Source: Duganella sp. Root1480D1
GTDB taxonomy: Bacteria; Pseudomonadota; Gammaproteobacteria; Burkholderiales; Burkholderiaceae_D
Length of the DNA stretch: 64,000 bases
Assembly: GCF_001427305.1 (NCBI RefSeq)
Contig: NZ_LMFZ01000001.1
Location: forward strand, 1,261-65,260
Reading direction: 5' to 3'
Position 1 is the first letter of the stretch. Every line of letters begins with the position of its first letter. Below are positions 45,380 through 53,210 of the stretch, piece after piece. A program made the position numbers and the translations under genes. The notes under the pieces are model-generated. The model was not told the DNA's origin and did not search any database. It saw only the letters and a list, made by a program, of their open reading frames with translations.

Positions 45380-47335
45380 TCACCGCTTTTCGGGACTGAC
45401 GGCGGCGGGGATCAGGGCCCAGGGCGAACGTTCGCTCGTGGGCGGTGCAGGCGCACGCATCTTGGCCGGTGCGGCATCCCTGGTGGCCGGCGGCGCCGGC
45501 ATCGGCAGGGGCAGCGGCAGTTGCGTGGTCGCCGATTTGCCCGGCGCCGGAGGCGGCGGCAGCGCTGCCGCCAACTGCCGTGAAGCTTCCGAAGAGGCGC
45601 CGCCCCGGCGTGGTCCACCGCCGGCCGGCGCCGTGAATCCCCGATCCGGGCCGCTCAGGCGCGGGGTGATCAGGAACAGCCGCTCGCGCGTGCTGCGCGA
45701 CTCGGTCTGGTTGCGGAACAGCCCTCCGAGCAACGGGATGTCGCCCAGCACAGGCGTCTTCTGCTTGTCCGTCGCCATCCGCTCGGCGCGGTAGCCGCCG
45801 ATCATCAGGGTCTGCTGCAGGTCCACGATGGCCTGCGTGCTGATGGTCGAACGCGTGACGCGCACATTGCTGCGCGAGTCCTTGCCTGGGCCGCTATTGC
45901 CGGCGCCATCGAGCGAGCCGTCTTCAATGTCGACTTCCAGGTGCACCTTGGCGCCATCCGCCTCGCGGATAAGCCGCGGGATCACACGCAGCATGGTGCC
46001 GGCCGTGATATCGGCCAGGTCGGCCACGCGCTCGCCCACCAGGGGTACGTAGGCGGTCTGGCTCAGGTCCAGCACGGCGGCCACGTTGTCCAGCGTCAGC
46101 ACGGTCGGAGTCGCCAGCACGCGCGCTTCCCCCTTGGCTTCCAGTGCCTTCAGGCGGGCATAGAAACGATTGATGTTGCTGATCAGGAGCGTCGCGCCCG
46201 GCAGCGGCAAGTCGGTGCCCTGCGATTCGCCGGTAGTGGAATTGAACGTCAGGTTGCTGGTGCCGGCGCGCACACCCCACTCCACGCCCATTTCGGCCAG
46301 GTTGCTGCGGTCCATGTCGATGATCAGGGCTTCGATCTCGATCTGCTGCGGCGGCACGTCGAGTTCCGCGATCAGGGCGGCGTACATCTCGCGCTGCTGC
46401 ACGTCGTCGTAGATCAGGATGGCATTCATTGCCGCACTGGCCTCGATGCGCGGCTTGCCGTTTTCGGCGCTGCTGCCCTGCGGCTTCTTGCCGCTGCCTT
46501 CGCCCTGCGGGGGCGTGGCGGGTAGCGGCGCATTGCCGCCCTGGGCCGGCGAGAAAATCGGCACGAAGGCATTGCCGCCGCGCGGGGTCTCCTGCGCGCT
46601 GCCCGCGCTGCCCTTGGGCCGGTGCGAGCGTTTCGGGCTGCCGACATCGAACTGATTGGTGTCGGCCAGCTTTTCGGCCGAGGTGGGGCCCAGCAGCAGG
46701 CCGGTCAGGATAGTCTTCACGCCGGGGATGACTTCAGGCTGGCCGCGGGCATTGATGGTACGGTCCATGGCGCTGGCATACTTCAGGCGGAATACCATGA
46801 CCCGCCTGCCGCGCACTTTCGCGCGCTGCTCGTCGGGCAGCAGGATCTGGCGCGCGAACTTCACGTAGCTGCGCGGGCCGCTGACGATCACCGTGCCCAC
46901 GTCCGGCAGCTCGCCCCAGCCGAAGCGCTCGTCGAACAGGCCCACGCCGACCATCGCGGCCTTGGCGTCCTGCACCGCATCGTCGCCCAGGTCGAGGCGC
47001 GCCGAGGTGTGGTCGTTGGCGGGAACGATGTACAGCACCTCGTTGTAGACGAACCAGCCGCATTGGCACAGCGGCGCCAGGCGGTTGAGGAATTCGGCGC
47101 CGCTATTGGCAGCCAGGCGTCCATTCATCATCTTCTGCCCCGGCACTTCCATCGACACGCGAACGCCGTACACGCGGCCGAATTCGTCCAGCACGGCACG
47201 CAGGCTCATGCCGCTCGCATTGATGGCGAATCCCGTGCCTTTCCAGGAAGCCGGAACGGCTGCCAGGGCGCCGGCCGGCAACAGCAGCATGGCCAACAGC
47301 ACGAACAGCCGCTTGAAAATGACAAGGTACTTCAT
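45380..47335 (-). CDS. sctC: T3SS outer-membrane secretin SctC (HrcC/YscC)
   Basis: A 651-residue secretin with a signal peptide (FVLLAMLLLPAGALAA). An N0 domain follows (GFAINASGMSLRAVLDEFGRVYGVRV), with further N-domains and a large low-complexity insert at about 215-290. The secretin core contains EIEALIIDMDRSNLAEMGVEWG, RVLATPTVLTLDNVAAVLD and TPVLGDIPLLGGLFRN. An unusual Pro/Ala-rich tail of about 75 residues follows the core. It forms the outer ring of the T3SS. ATG at 47335 overlaps the end of the SctG-like gene, as in the P. syringae hrpF-hrpG-hrcC order. Confidence 0.93.
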   Translation of the reverse strand: MKYLVIFKRLFVLLAMLLLPAGALAAVPASWKGTGFAINASGMSLRAVLDEFGRVYGVRVSMEVPGQKMMNGRLAANSGAEFLNRLAPLCQCGWFVYNEVLYIVPANDHTSARLDLGDDAVQDAKAAMVGVGLFDERFGWGELPDVGTVIVSGPRSYVKFARQILLPDEQRAKVRGRRVMVFRLKYASAMDRTINARGQPEVIPGVKTILTGLLLGPTSAEKLADTNQFDVGSPKRSHRPKGSAGSAQETPRGGNAFVPIFSPAQGGNAPLPATPPQGEGSGKKPQGSSAENGKPRIEASAAMNAILIYDDVQQREMYAALIAELDVPPQQIEIEALIIDMDRSNLAEMGVEWGVRAGTSNLTFNSTTGESQGTDLPLPGATLLISNINRFYARLKALEAKGEARVLATPTVLTLDNVAAVLDLSQTAYVPLVGERVADLADITAGTMLRVIPRLIREADGAKVHLEVDIEDGSLDGAGNSGPGKDSRSNVRVTRSTISTQAIVDLQQTLMIGGYRAERMATDKQKTPVLGDIPLLGGLFRNQTESRSTRERLFLITPRLSGPDRGFTAPAGGGPRRGGASSEASRQLAAALPPPPAPGKSATTQLPLPLPMPAPPATRDAAPAKMRAPAPPTSERSPWALIPAAVSPEKR

Positions 47336-47739
47336 TGCTGCGCTCCCGCGAACATGGCGCGGATGCGCTGCTCGCTCTGGTCGAAGGAATTGTGCTGGCG
47401 GGTGCGCGCAGGAGCCATGGCTGCGCGCCACAAGGCGAGCTGGTTGAACAGCTGCTCCAGCGCCGGCGCCGCGTCCAGCCAGGTTTCCGCCTGCGGCAGC
47501 CATTGCGAAAGGACCAGCGCGCCATCGGCACGTATGGCGAGTCCGGCATCGAACTGGCGAGCGCCCTGGAAGCCGGCGCGCGCCGCCTGGTCGACCTGGG
47601 CATCGCTCGCCTCGCGCAGCAGGATGGCGCCCAGTTCGGCGCCGCCGGATACCGGATGCAGGTAGGCCGACTCCCCTTCGAGGACGAGCGGAGCGTCCAC
47701 CGCCAGGTCTGCCAGCCAGCGTGCGATATCGTCGCTCAT
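47332..47739 (-). CDS. HrpG-like/SctG-type small T3SS chaperone
   Basis: A 135-residue acidic protein with the layout of small type III chaperones: an N-terminal helix (DDIARWLADLAV), strands (APLVLEGESAYLHPV), ELGAILLREASDAQ, GLAIRADGALVLSQWLP and a C-terminal helix. It is placed exactly like hrpG (P. syringae chaperone-like protein, not the Xanthomonas regulator) between the needle-like gene and sctC. It probably binds the 77-residue needle-like protein or a regulator. The function is inferred mostly from position. Confidence 0.7.
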   Translation of the reverse strand: MSDDIARWLADLAVDAPLVLEGESAYLHPVSGGAELGAILLREASDAQVDQAARAGFQGARQFDAGLAIRADGALVLSQWLPQAETWLDAAPALEQLFNQLALWRAAMAPARTRQHNSFDQSEQRIRAMFAGAQQ

Positions 47740-47742
47740 GGC

Positions 47743-47976
47743 TTATTTCGATTCGTTGAGAACGGTTTTCAGGGGTTTCTGCAGCAGGTTGAATTGCGCG
47801 GTCATTGCGCTGTGGGTCAGCGATTGCTGTTCCAGCAGGCGCGTGAATTCGGTTGGATTCGGCTTTTCGCCATTGGCCTGGCGGCGGTAGAACTCGTGCA
47901 TCTGGTCGCCAATGTCCTCAAACTTGCGGTCGAGGCGATGCAGGGATTGCACGACGGGATTCAGCTTGCTGGACAT
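47743..47976 (-). CDS. sctF: SctF/HrpF-type needle-like protein
   Basis: A 77-residue two-helix protein. The first helix (VVQSLHRLDRKFEDIGDQMHEFYRRQ) and second helix (TEFTRLLEQQSLTHSAMTAQF...) are separated by a Pro turn (EKPNP), and the C-terminus ends in a hydrophobic-spaced helix. This is the arrangement of T3SS needle subunits such as MxiH (83 aa). Its position equals hrpF of P. syringae. ATG at 47976 follows AGGAG, and an hrp box precedes it. An alternative is a needle-chaperone partner, but no other needle candidate lies in the cluster. Confidence 0.72.
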   Translation of the reverse strand: MSSKLNPVVQSLHRLDRKFEDIGDQMHEFYRRQANGEKPNPTEFTRLLEQQSLTHSAMTAQFNLLQKPLKTVLNESK

Positions 47977-48004
47977 GGCGCTCTCCTGGGGGGTGATATA
48001 CAGG

Positions 48005-48033
48005 TGAGTGGCGCCGCGAAGGATGGTGGTTCG
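48005..48033 (-). promoter_or_regulatory. hrp box upstream of sctF-sctG-sctC
   Basis: On the minus strand: CGAACC-N16-CCACTCA. One mismatch in the -35 half and a perfect -10 half. It ends 28 nt before the ATG at 47976, in the 74-bp gap after sctL. Confidence 0.75.
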
Positions 48034-48050
48034 CCCCGCGCAGGGAAAAT

Positions 48051-48650
48051 TCAGGCAGCGACGCGCATGCCCGGCAAGGCGGCCAGCGCCTGGCGCAAGG
48101 CCGTCGCCGCCGCGGCGAAATCGGCCCGCCATTCGCCACTGTCGGCCTCCAGCTTGCAAGTGCCTGGCGCCAGCCGGTCATCGGCTTCGCATGGCCACGG
48201 CAAGCCCGCGGGCGGCGGCATGTCCTGCGGGTGCAGGCGCAGCACCGCATTCACCAGCTTTGGCGGCGCTTCGCGCAGCAGGCGGCGGCAGCCCGCGGCG
48301 ATCTTTTCCTGTGCCGTCGTTTCCAGCACCAGCCGGTCGTACAAGGCGCCGGCCAGTTCGGCGACCATGTCTTGCGCCTGTTCCATGAACGAAGCCATGG
48401 CCGCATCCATGCCTTGCTGGAGCTGCATGCCCCGCTCGATCACGCGCGCCTCCGCCTCGTGGACGGCCTGGCGTGCCTCTTCCCTGGCAAGCGCCAGCAG
48501 TTGCTCTGCCTCCCGGCGTCCTTGTTCGACGATCTGCCCGGCCAGCAATTGCGCATCCGCGGTGCGCTCCATGGCAGCGCCGCGCAGTATGCCGTGCACT
48601 GGCAGCAGGCGCGGGTCCGCCTCCAGGCGCGCTACGCAGAAAGCTGTCAT
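48051..48650 (-). CDS. sctL: T3SS stator protein SctL (HrpE/YscL)
   Basis: A 199-residue cytoplasmic protein. A long amphipathic coil (RREAEQLLALAREEARQAVHEAEARVIERGMQLQQGMDAA, about 45-85) precedes a compact C-terminal domain, the usual layout of SctL/FliH. These proteins bind and restrain the SctN ATPase and connect it to SctK/SctQ pods. ATG at 48650 with AAGGAG 7 nt upstream is chosen; it overlaps the sctK stop (ATGA). There are Cys residues near the start of unknown meaning. Confidence 0.87.
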   Translation of the reverse strand: MTAFCVARLEADPRLLPVHGILRGAAMERTADAQLLAGQIVEQGRREAEQLLALAREEARQAVHEAEARVIERGMQLQQGMDAAMASFMEQAQDMVAELAGALYDRLVLETTAQEKIAAGCRRLLREAPPKLVNAVLRLHPQDMPPPAGLPWPCEADDRLAPGTCKLEADSGEWRADFAAAATALRQALAALPGMRVAA

Positions 48651-49234
48651 TGCCATTCTCCTTGTGATCGTACCCTGTCCGCCTGTTCCAGGCACAAGCC
48701 CCAGCAGCGCAGGCGCCGCCGCGCCGCCGCTCCGCTGGCAGCTCCATTGACCAGGCCGCGCAGCATGAATCCAGTCAGGACGGCCCCGGCATCGGCAGCC
48801 GATTCGCCAGGCAATACCAGGCGTAGCCGGTCCCACATGCCCGGAAAACCGGCTTCCATTGCGCAGGCAAGCTCTCGCAAGCCGTCGCACTGCAAGTCCC
48901 CGCTCGGCCGGCAAAGCCTGACAAGCGGCTGGATCGCGGCCGTGGCCAGGCTCCAGCGACGCTCGCCGGAAGGCAGGCTCGCCAGCGCGCCATGCCGTCC
49001 CTCGCGCACTGCCAGCAAAGCCCCATAGAGCCGTGCCGCAGGAAGCAACGCTTGCGCATCGCAGCCGGCAAACTGCTGCCATCCGCTGTCGAATGCGCGC
49101 GGGAAGTCGGGGCGCACGCCTTGTTCAGCGCACCAGAGCCGGTAAGCAAGGCGCCGCGACAATGGCGAAGCGTTTTCGGACCGCATGGAAGGGTTGAACC
49201 ACCAGTCAAGGAACTCGCCTTGCGCCACGATCAA
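48647..49234 (-). CDS. sctK: T3SS sorting-platform protein SctK (HrpD)
   Basis: A 195-residue soluble protein starting with IVAQGEFLDWWFNPSMRSENASPLSRRL, which resembles the SctK N-terminus (a short FNxxP-type segment). The remainder is a helical domain with GERRWSLATAAIQPLV. SctK links the inner-membrane ring to SctQ/SctL pods. Sequence conservation in this family is weak, so the call relies on order sctI-J-K-L and on size. It overlaps sctJ and sctL by 4 bp. Confidence 0.82.
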   Translation of the reverse strand: MIVAQGEFLDWWFNPSMRSENASPLSRRLAYRLWCAEQGVRPDFPRAFDSGWQQFAGCDAQALLPAARLYGALLAVREGRHGALASLPSGERRWSLATAAIQPLVRLCRPSGDLQCDGLRELACAMEAGFPGMWDRLRLVLPGESAADAGAVLTGFMLRGLVNGAASGAAARRRLRCWGLCLEQADRVRSQGEWQ

Positions 49235-50016
49235 TCTCCCGCCGCCACCGGCACCCGCCGTTTGCGCAAGCCGGCCAGCAAGCGATGGTTGCGCAGCAGG
49301 CCATGGCCGGCATAGGCCATCCCGGCCAGCACCAGCGCTGCCAGCACCGCCAGCGCGGACCGCAAGCCGGACGCCGACTCTTCCGCCACATGGAACGGCC
49401 CGACCTTGGTCCAGGCGGGCGGCGCGGGTGCCGCTTCGGCTGGCGTCATCACGACCGACACCTTGTTGCGGCCTTCTTCGCCGCTCAGGCCCGGAATGCT
49501 CGACGAGACCAGGCGCCGCACACGCGGCGTAATCGCATCCTCGTCCAGCGGCGGGCGATAACGGATGAATACAGCGGCCGACGACGGCTGGATGGCTTCA
49601 CCCGGGGCGATACGCTCCGGCAGCACCACGTGTACGCGCGCCGACAACACGCGGTCGAAAAGCTGCAAGGTCGACTCCAGCTCTTCCGACAGGCCGTGGA
49701 TATAGCGCACGCGCTCCTCCATCGGCGACGAAATCATGCCCTGCTTCTTGAACACCTCGCCCAGGTTGGAGCGGCTGCGGCGCGGCAGCCCTGCCGCCTG
49801 CATGGTGCTGGTGGCGCGCGACAGGTCCGCTTCCTTGACCGTCAGGCTGACGCCGGCCTTGTCCTGGTGTTTTTCGACCTCGATGCCCTGGCCCGTGAGC
49901 GCCAGGACAATTTCGTTGGCGTCGGCATCCTGCAGGGAAGCCTGCAGGACAACCACCTTGCCGCATCCGGCCAGCGCAAGCGCGCATAGGGCCAGTGAGA
50001 AAAAGCGCTTGACCAT
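49231..50016 (-). CDS. sctJ: T3SS inner-ring lipoprotein SctJ (HrcJ/YscJ)
   Basis: A 261-residue lipoprotein. Signal and lipobox LAGC precede two ring-building domains: LQDADANEIVLALTGQGIEVEKH and GMISSPMEERVRYIHGLSEELESTLQLFDRVLSARVHVVLPE, the family hallmark. A C-terminal membrane helix (ALAVLAALVLAGMAYAGHG) and short basic tail end the protein. SctJ forms the inner-membrane ring with SctD. The start at 50016 lies 5 bp after the sctI stop. Confidence 0.95.
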   Translation of the reverse strand: MVKRFFSLALCALALAGCGKVVVLQASLQDADANEIVLALTGQGIEVEKHQDKAGVSLTVKEADLSRATSTMQAAGLPRRSRSNLGEVFKKQGMISSPMEERVRYIHGLSEELESTLQLFDRVLSARVHVVLPERIAPGEAIQPSSAAVFIRYRPPLDEDAITPRVRRLVSSSIPGLSGEEGRNKVSVVMTPAEAAPAPPAWTKVGPFHVAEESASGLRSALAVLAALVLAGMAYAGHGLLRNHRLLAGLRKRRVPVAAGD

Positions 50017-50021
50017 GGCGC

Positions 50022-50438
50022 TTATTGCAGCTTTGTCAGGGAATCGACCGAGCTGCTGGCCCGGGACACCACCTTCGAGATGGTCTGGACCCGCAACTGG
50101 TAGTCGTTCAGGGCCAGCATCGCATGCATCAGGTGCAGCGAATCGCCGCTGGCCGTGGCGCGTTCCAGCATGCGCGAGACATATTGCTGGTGGCGGTTGA
50201 CGTCCCCCGCCAGGCCGGCGGCCCGTTCGGCCATCACGGCAGCCAGGCTGTCCTTCCCGATATCCGGTGGCGCCAGGTTTTGCTGGGTGCCGGAGCGGAA
50301 CTGCTGCTGTACCTGCAGCTGCACCTTGAAGCTCGCAGCGCCCTCGCCCGTCGCAGCAGGATCGGGGATATGCGGCGCGGGCTTGCCGGCCAGTCCGCTT
50401 GCGGCGCCTTGCACCGCCATGCTGAGTTGAGTATTCAC
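50022..50438 (-). CDS. sctI: T3SS inner rod protein SctI (HrpB)
   Basis: A 138-residue protein with a GTG start at 50438 after TTGGAGACAGC. The first 65 residues are low-complexity. The C-terminal part is two helices ending in YQLRVQTISKVVSRASSSVDSLTKLQ, the conserved end of inner-rod subunits. It polymerises beneath the needle to anchor it in the export gate. It heads the sctIJKL unit, and a perfect hrp box lies 33 nt upstream, matching the hrpA/hrpZ operon position of P. syringae. Confidence 0.88.
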   Translation of the reverse strand: MNTQLSMAVQGAASGLAGKPAPHIPDPAATGEGAASFKVQLQVQQQFRSGTQQNLAPPDIGKDSLAAVMAERAAGLAGDVNRHQQYVSRMLERATASGDSLHLMHAMLALNDYQLRVQTISKVVSRASSSVDSLTKLQ

Positions 50439-50471
50439 GCTGTCTCCAAAAGAAATTCGATCCGCTGCAGA

Positions 50472-50500
50472 TGGGTGGCAGCAAGGCCGCATGCGGTTCC
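50472..50500 (-). promoter_or_regulatory. hrp box upstream of sctI
   Basis: On the minus strand: GGAACC-N16-CCACCCA, a perfect match in both halves. It begins one base after the TAA of the Cys-rich gene and ends 33 nt before the sctI GTG. Confidence 0.85.
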
Positions 50501-50501
50501 C

Positions 50502-50972
50502 TTACAACTCCTCCTGCGGGTCGATGCAGAACACGCCGCCGCAACCATGGCTGTTGGTCGGGTCGCAGCCCGCGCCGCCGCAGCGGCGCTCGCACGCCAG
50601 CCGCGATCCGGGACGAACCGGAGGCAGCGTCGCCGCGGGTTTGGGCACCAGACGGCGCAGCATGGGATGCGCCTGGCCGACGGCCATGGCGAGATGACGT
50701 GCCCGGTCTTCCCCGTCCGCCTCGGCGGGATCGTCCCGCTCCGGCGCCGGCGCGGGAAGCTGAGCCGCCCCGAACGCGTCATCGCACATCGTATCGGTGG
50801 CCTGCGCGCCGGACTCCGCCTTGTACAGCAGGCATCCGCCCGCCATCTGCGAGCGTGGCGGGCGGGGCCTGGGTGCTTTCGTCTGTTTGCCGTGGGGCGG
50901 TGGTGCCGCTTCCGCTTCCGCAGCGGGAGCTAGCGGCGCCTGGCCCGATGTTTCCTTAGCCTTGATCCGCAT
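50502..50972 (-). CDS. Cys-rich protein between sctU and sctI
   Basis: A 156-residue protein of unknown family. Residues 1-45 are Pro/Ala/Lys-rich (disordered-looking). The middle is charged (ERDDPAEADGEDRARHLAMAV). The C-terminus has closely spaced Cys (CERRCGGAGC, then HGCGGVFC) that could bind metal or form disulfides. Its ATG overlaps the sctU end and follows AGGAG, so it is likely translated with sctU. The known T3SS components of this location in P. syringae (HrpA, HrpZ) do not look like this. A secreted or regulatory accessory is possible. Confidence 0.65.
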   Translation of the reverse strand: MRIKAKETSGQAPLAPAAEAEAAPPPHGKQTKAPRPRPPRSQMAGGCLLYKAESGAQATDTMCDDAFGAAQLPAPAPERDDPAEADGEDRARHLAMAVGQAHPMLRRLVPKPAATLPPVRPGSRLACERRCGGAGCDPTNSHGCGGVFCIDPQEEL

Positions 50973-52113
50973 TCCGCTCTCCTTGTGCCGCCGCTTCCTC
51001 CGCGCTCAAGCCCAGCATGCCGGCCGGCGGATCGCCATGGGCTTCCAGTTCCACCTCGCTGCCTTGTTGCCCCATGCGCTGCAACTCCAGCACCACTGCA
51101 TAAACCTGCGCTACAGCTTCGTAGCTGGTGCGCGGCACCTCCATGTCCGGCTTGCAGCCCGCATACAGGGTACGGGCCAGCCAGACATGGCGGATGATCG
51201 GGATCCCGCGCAGGCGCGCACGCGCCATCATCGCCTGCGCCGTCGCATCGCGCCCTTTGGTCAGCACCTGCGGCACCATGCCGGCCTCCGGATCGTAGAA
51301 CAGCGCTACCGCAAAGTGGCTCGGGTTGACCACCAGGGCATTGGCGTCGTCGGTACGCGCTACCGGCGCCTCGTTGGCCCATTGGCGCGCCAGTTGCTTG
51401 CGCTGACCTTTCACCATCGGGTCGCCTTCCGACTCCTTGTATTCGCGCTTGATTTCCTCCATGTCCATCATCAGCTCTTTTTTGTGGAAGTACTTTTGGG
51501 TCGCGAAATCAATTACCGCCAGGCCGAGGCAGACGATGATGACCGAGTGGAAAATCGACTTCAGAACCGTTATGAAGGCGAAATAGACATCCTTCGGCTC
51601 CCCGGTGGATAGCTGCACGATGTCCGGCAAAGCGCCCCGTGCCAGCACGTAGACGGTCCAGCCGATCAAGGCGGCCTTGCCGACCGCAATCAGCAGCTCG
51701 ATCAACTTCTTCTTGGAGAACAATTGCTTGAAACCGTTGACGGGATTCAGCTTGTCGAATTTGGGCGTCACCGCTTCGGGCGCAATCAGGACGCCGAACT
51801 GTCCCCAGTGCGCTGCCACGCCTGCCACAATGCAGATCAGGAAGAAGCTGCAAAAAGTGGCGATCAACAGCGTGCCCGCCGCCTGCAGCATGTCCCACAG
51901 CGTGGCCTCGAAAGGACGGCCCACGCTGGCGATGCCCAGCTCAAACAGCCCGTCAAGCGACTGGCGCCACAGCGGTTCCGTCGCGAAGGCTGCCTCCGCC
52001 ACTGCGACCAGGGTTGCGAGGCGGGCCAGGTCGCGACTGCTCGCAACCTGGCCCTTCTTTCGGGCATCCTCGATTTTCTTGTCTGTCGGCTCTTCGTTCT
52101 TTTCTTCGCTCAT
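50956..52113 (-). CDS. sctU: T3SS export switch protein SctU (HrcU/YscU)
   Basis: A 385-residue protein with the typical N-terminal EEKNEEPTDKKIEDARKKGQVASSRDL, four membrane helices (about 32-50, 83-105, 142-162, 185-205) and a cytoplasmic domain. The autocleavage loop reads NPSH at 263-266 instead of the usual NPTH. SctU switches export from rod/needle subunits to translocators. The C-terminal tail is longer than in YscU (354 aa). It lies 22 bp downstream of sctT. Confidence 0.94.
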   Translation of the reverse strand: MSEEKNEEPTDKKIEDARKKGQVASSRDLARLATLVAVAEAAFATEPLWRQSLDGLFELGIASVGRPFEATLWDMLQAAGTLLIATFCSFFLICIVAGVAAHWGQFGVLIAPEAVTPKFDKLNPVNGFKQLFSKKKLIELLIAVGKAALIGWTVYVLARGALPDIVQLSTGEPKDVYFAFITVLKSIFHSVIIVCLGLAVIDFATQKYFHKKELMMDMEEIKREYKESEGDPMVKGQRKQLARQWANEAPVARTDDANALVVNPSHFAVALFYDPEAGMVPQVLTKGRDATAQAMMARARLRGIPIIRHVWLARTLYAGCKPDMEVPRTSYEAVAQVYAVVLELQRMGQQGSEVELEAHGDPPAGMLGLSAEEAAAQGERNADQG

Positions 52114-52135
52114 GATTCGCTCCCGGACAATGCGG

Positions 52136-52933
52136 TCACGGCCCGCGACGCGCGCCGAGCAGGCCGGCCGCCAGGTCCAGCAGATTGGAGAAGTCGCCTG
52201 CCACGTGGTGCGACAGGGTAGGCCAGTACAGCAGCAGGATCACCAGCCCCATCAGGCTCTTGACCGGGGACGAAGCGAACGACACCTGCAGGTTGGGCGC
52301 AAACACTCCAATCAGGGCAAAGGCCAGTTCGATCAGGATCAGTGGGATAATCACCGGAGCGCCGTACACCACGATATGCCAGAAAAGCTCGCCAAAGCGC
52401 TTGATCATCAGGTCCATATGACCTGCCTCAAAAGGCGGAGCCAATGACCAGGCCGGCCATGCCGCGTAACTCTCGACCAGAATGCGCGCAAGGGCCACGA
52501 ACAAGCCGGCTTGCACCATGACCAGCACTACCGCCTGCACCATCACGCCGCCAATAATGCTGGCATCACGATCGACGCCTGCATTGTTGGACTGGATCTG
52601 GATCGGGGAACGCTGGCTGTCCAGGATCGAGCCCACCGACTGCACCGCCCACAGCGGCATGGTGGTCAATACCCCCAGCAGCAAGCCGATTGCCGCTTCC
52701 TTGAAGATCAGCATGCCGCAACTAAGCATATCGGGCCCGTATTGCTGCACCGCATAGTAGGTTGGCAGCGCCGCCGGCAGCGCAATCGCCATCGCGGCCA
52801 TATTCTTAGCCATGCCTGTCAGGACGTTCAGGCCGAAGCCAGGCAGGATCACCAGGCAGACCAGCACCCGCGGCGTTGTCAAGGCCAGGGCCACCAGGGC
52901 ATTCTGGATATCCAGCAGCAGCGACGGGTGCAT
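52136..52933 (-). CDS. sctT: T3SS export apparatus protein SctT (HrcT/YscT)
   Basis: A 265-residue membrane protein with about six to eight helices (ALVALALTTPRVLVCLVILPGFG, AIGLLLGVLTTMPLWAVQSVG, VVYGAPVIIPLILIELAFALIGVFAPNLQV). It has the FliR-family motif SVGSILDSQRS. With SctR and SctS it forms the export gate at the base of the needle. It follows sctS after 3 bp. Confidence 0.94.
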   Translation of the reverse strand: MHPSLLLDIQNALVALALTTPRVLVCLVILPGFGLNVLTGMAKNMAAMAIALPAALPTYYAVQQYGPDMLSCGMLIFKEAAIGLLLGVLTTMPLWAVQSVGSILDSQRSPIQIQSNNAGVDRDASIIGGVMVQAVVLVMVQAGLFVALARILVESYAAWPAWSLAPPFEAGHMDLMIKRFGELFWHIVVYGAPVIIPLILIELAFALIGVFAPNLQVSFASSPVKSLMGLVILLLYWPTLSHHVAGDFSNLLDLAAGLLGARRGP

Positions 52934-52936
52934 CGG

Positions 52937-53200
52937 CTAGCGCCCCACGGCCGGCAGCATGGTGAACGCCAGGTCAGTGAGCTGGATCAATTGCACGCCG
53001 ATCCAGCGGCCCATTCCGGCCAGCGTGACGGCCACCGCGACCAGTTTTACCACGTAGGGCAAGGTCTGGTCCTGGATCTGCGTCACCGCTTGCACCAGGG
53101 AGACAGTCACGCCGCACAGGGTTGCAATGACCAGGGGCGGCGCGGACAGCATCACGGCCAGCCACAAGCCTTGCTGGAAAAAGTTCAGGGTGTCTGCCAT
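52937..53200 (-). CDS. sctS: T3SS export apparatus protein SctS (HrcS/YscS)
   Basis: An 87-residue protein with two membrane helices (GLWLAVMLSAPPLVIATLCGVTVSLVQAVTQIQDQTLPYVVKLVAVAV...), typical of the FliQ family including the TQIQDQTLP loop. Start at 53200 follows AAAGGAATGCC. It packs around SctR/SctT in the export gate. Intact length for the family. Confidence 0.95.
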   Translation of the reverse strand: MADTLNFFQQGLWLAVMLSAPPLVIATLCGVTVSLVQAVTQIQDQTLPYVVKLVAVAVTLAGMGRWIGVQLIQLTDLAFTMLPAVGR

Positions 53201-53210
53201 GGCATTCCTT

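Noticed and set aside
51973..51978. GGTTCC within sctU as another minus-strand hrp box
   Set aside because: There is no TNNGTGG partner at 15-16 bp, and it is inside a coding region.
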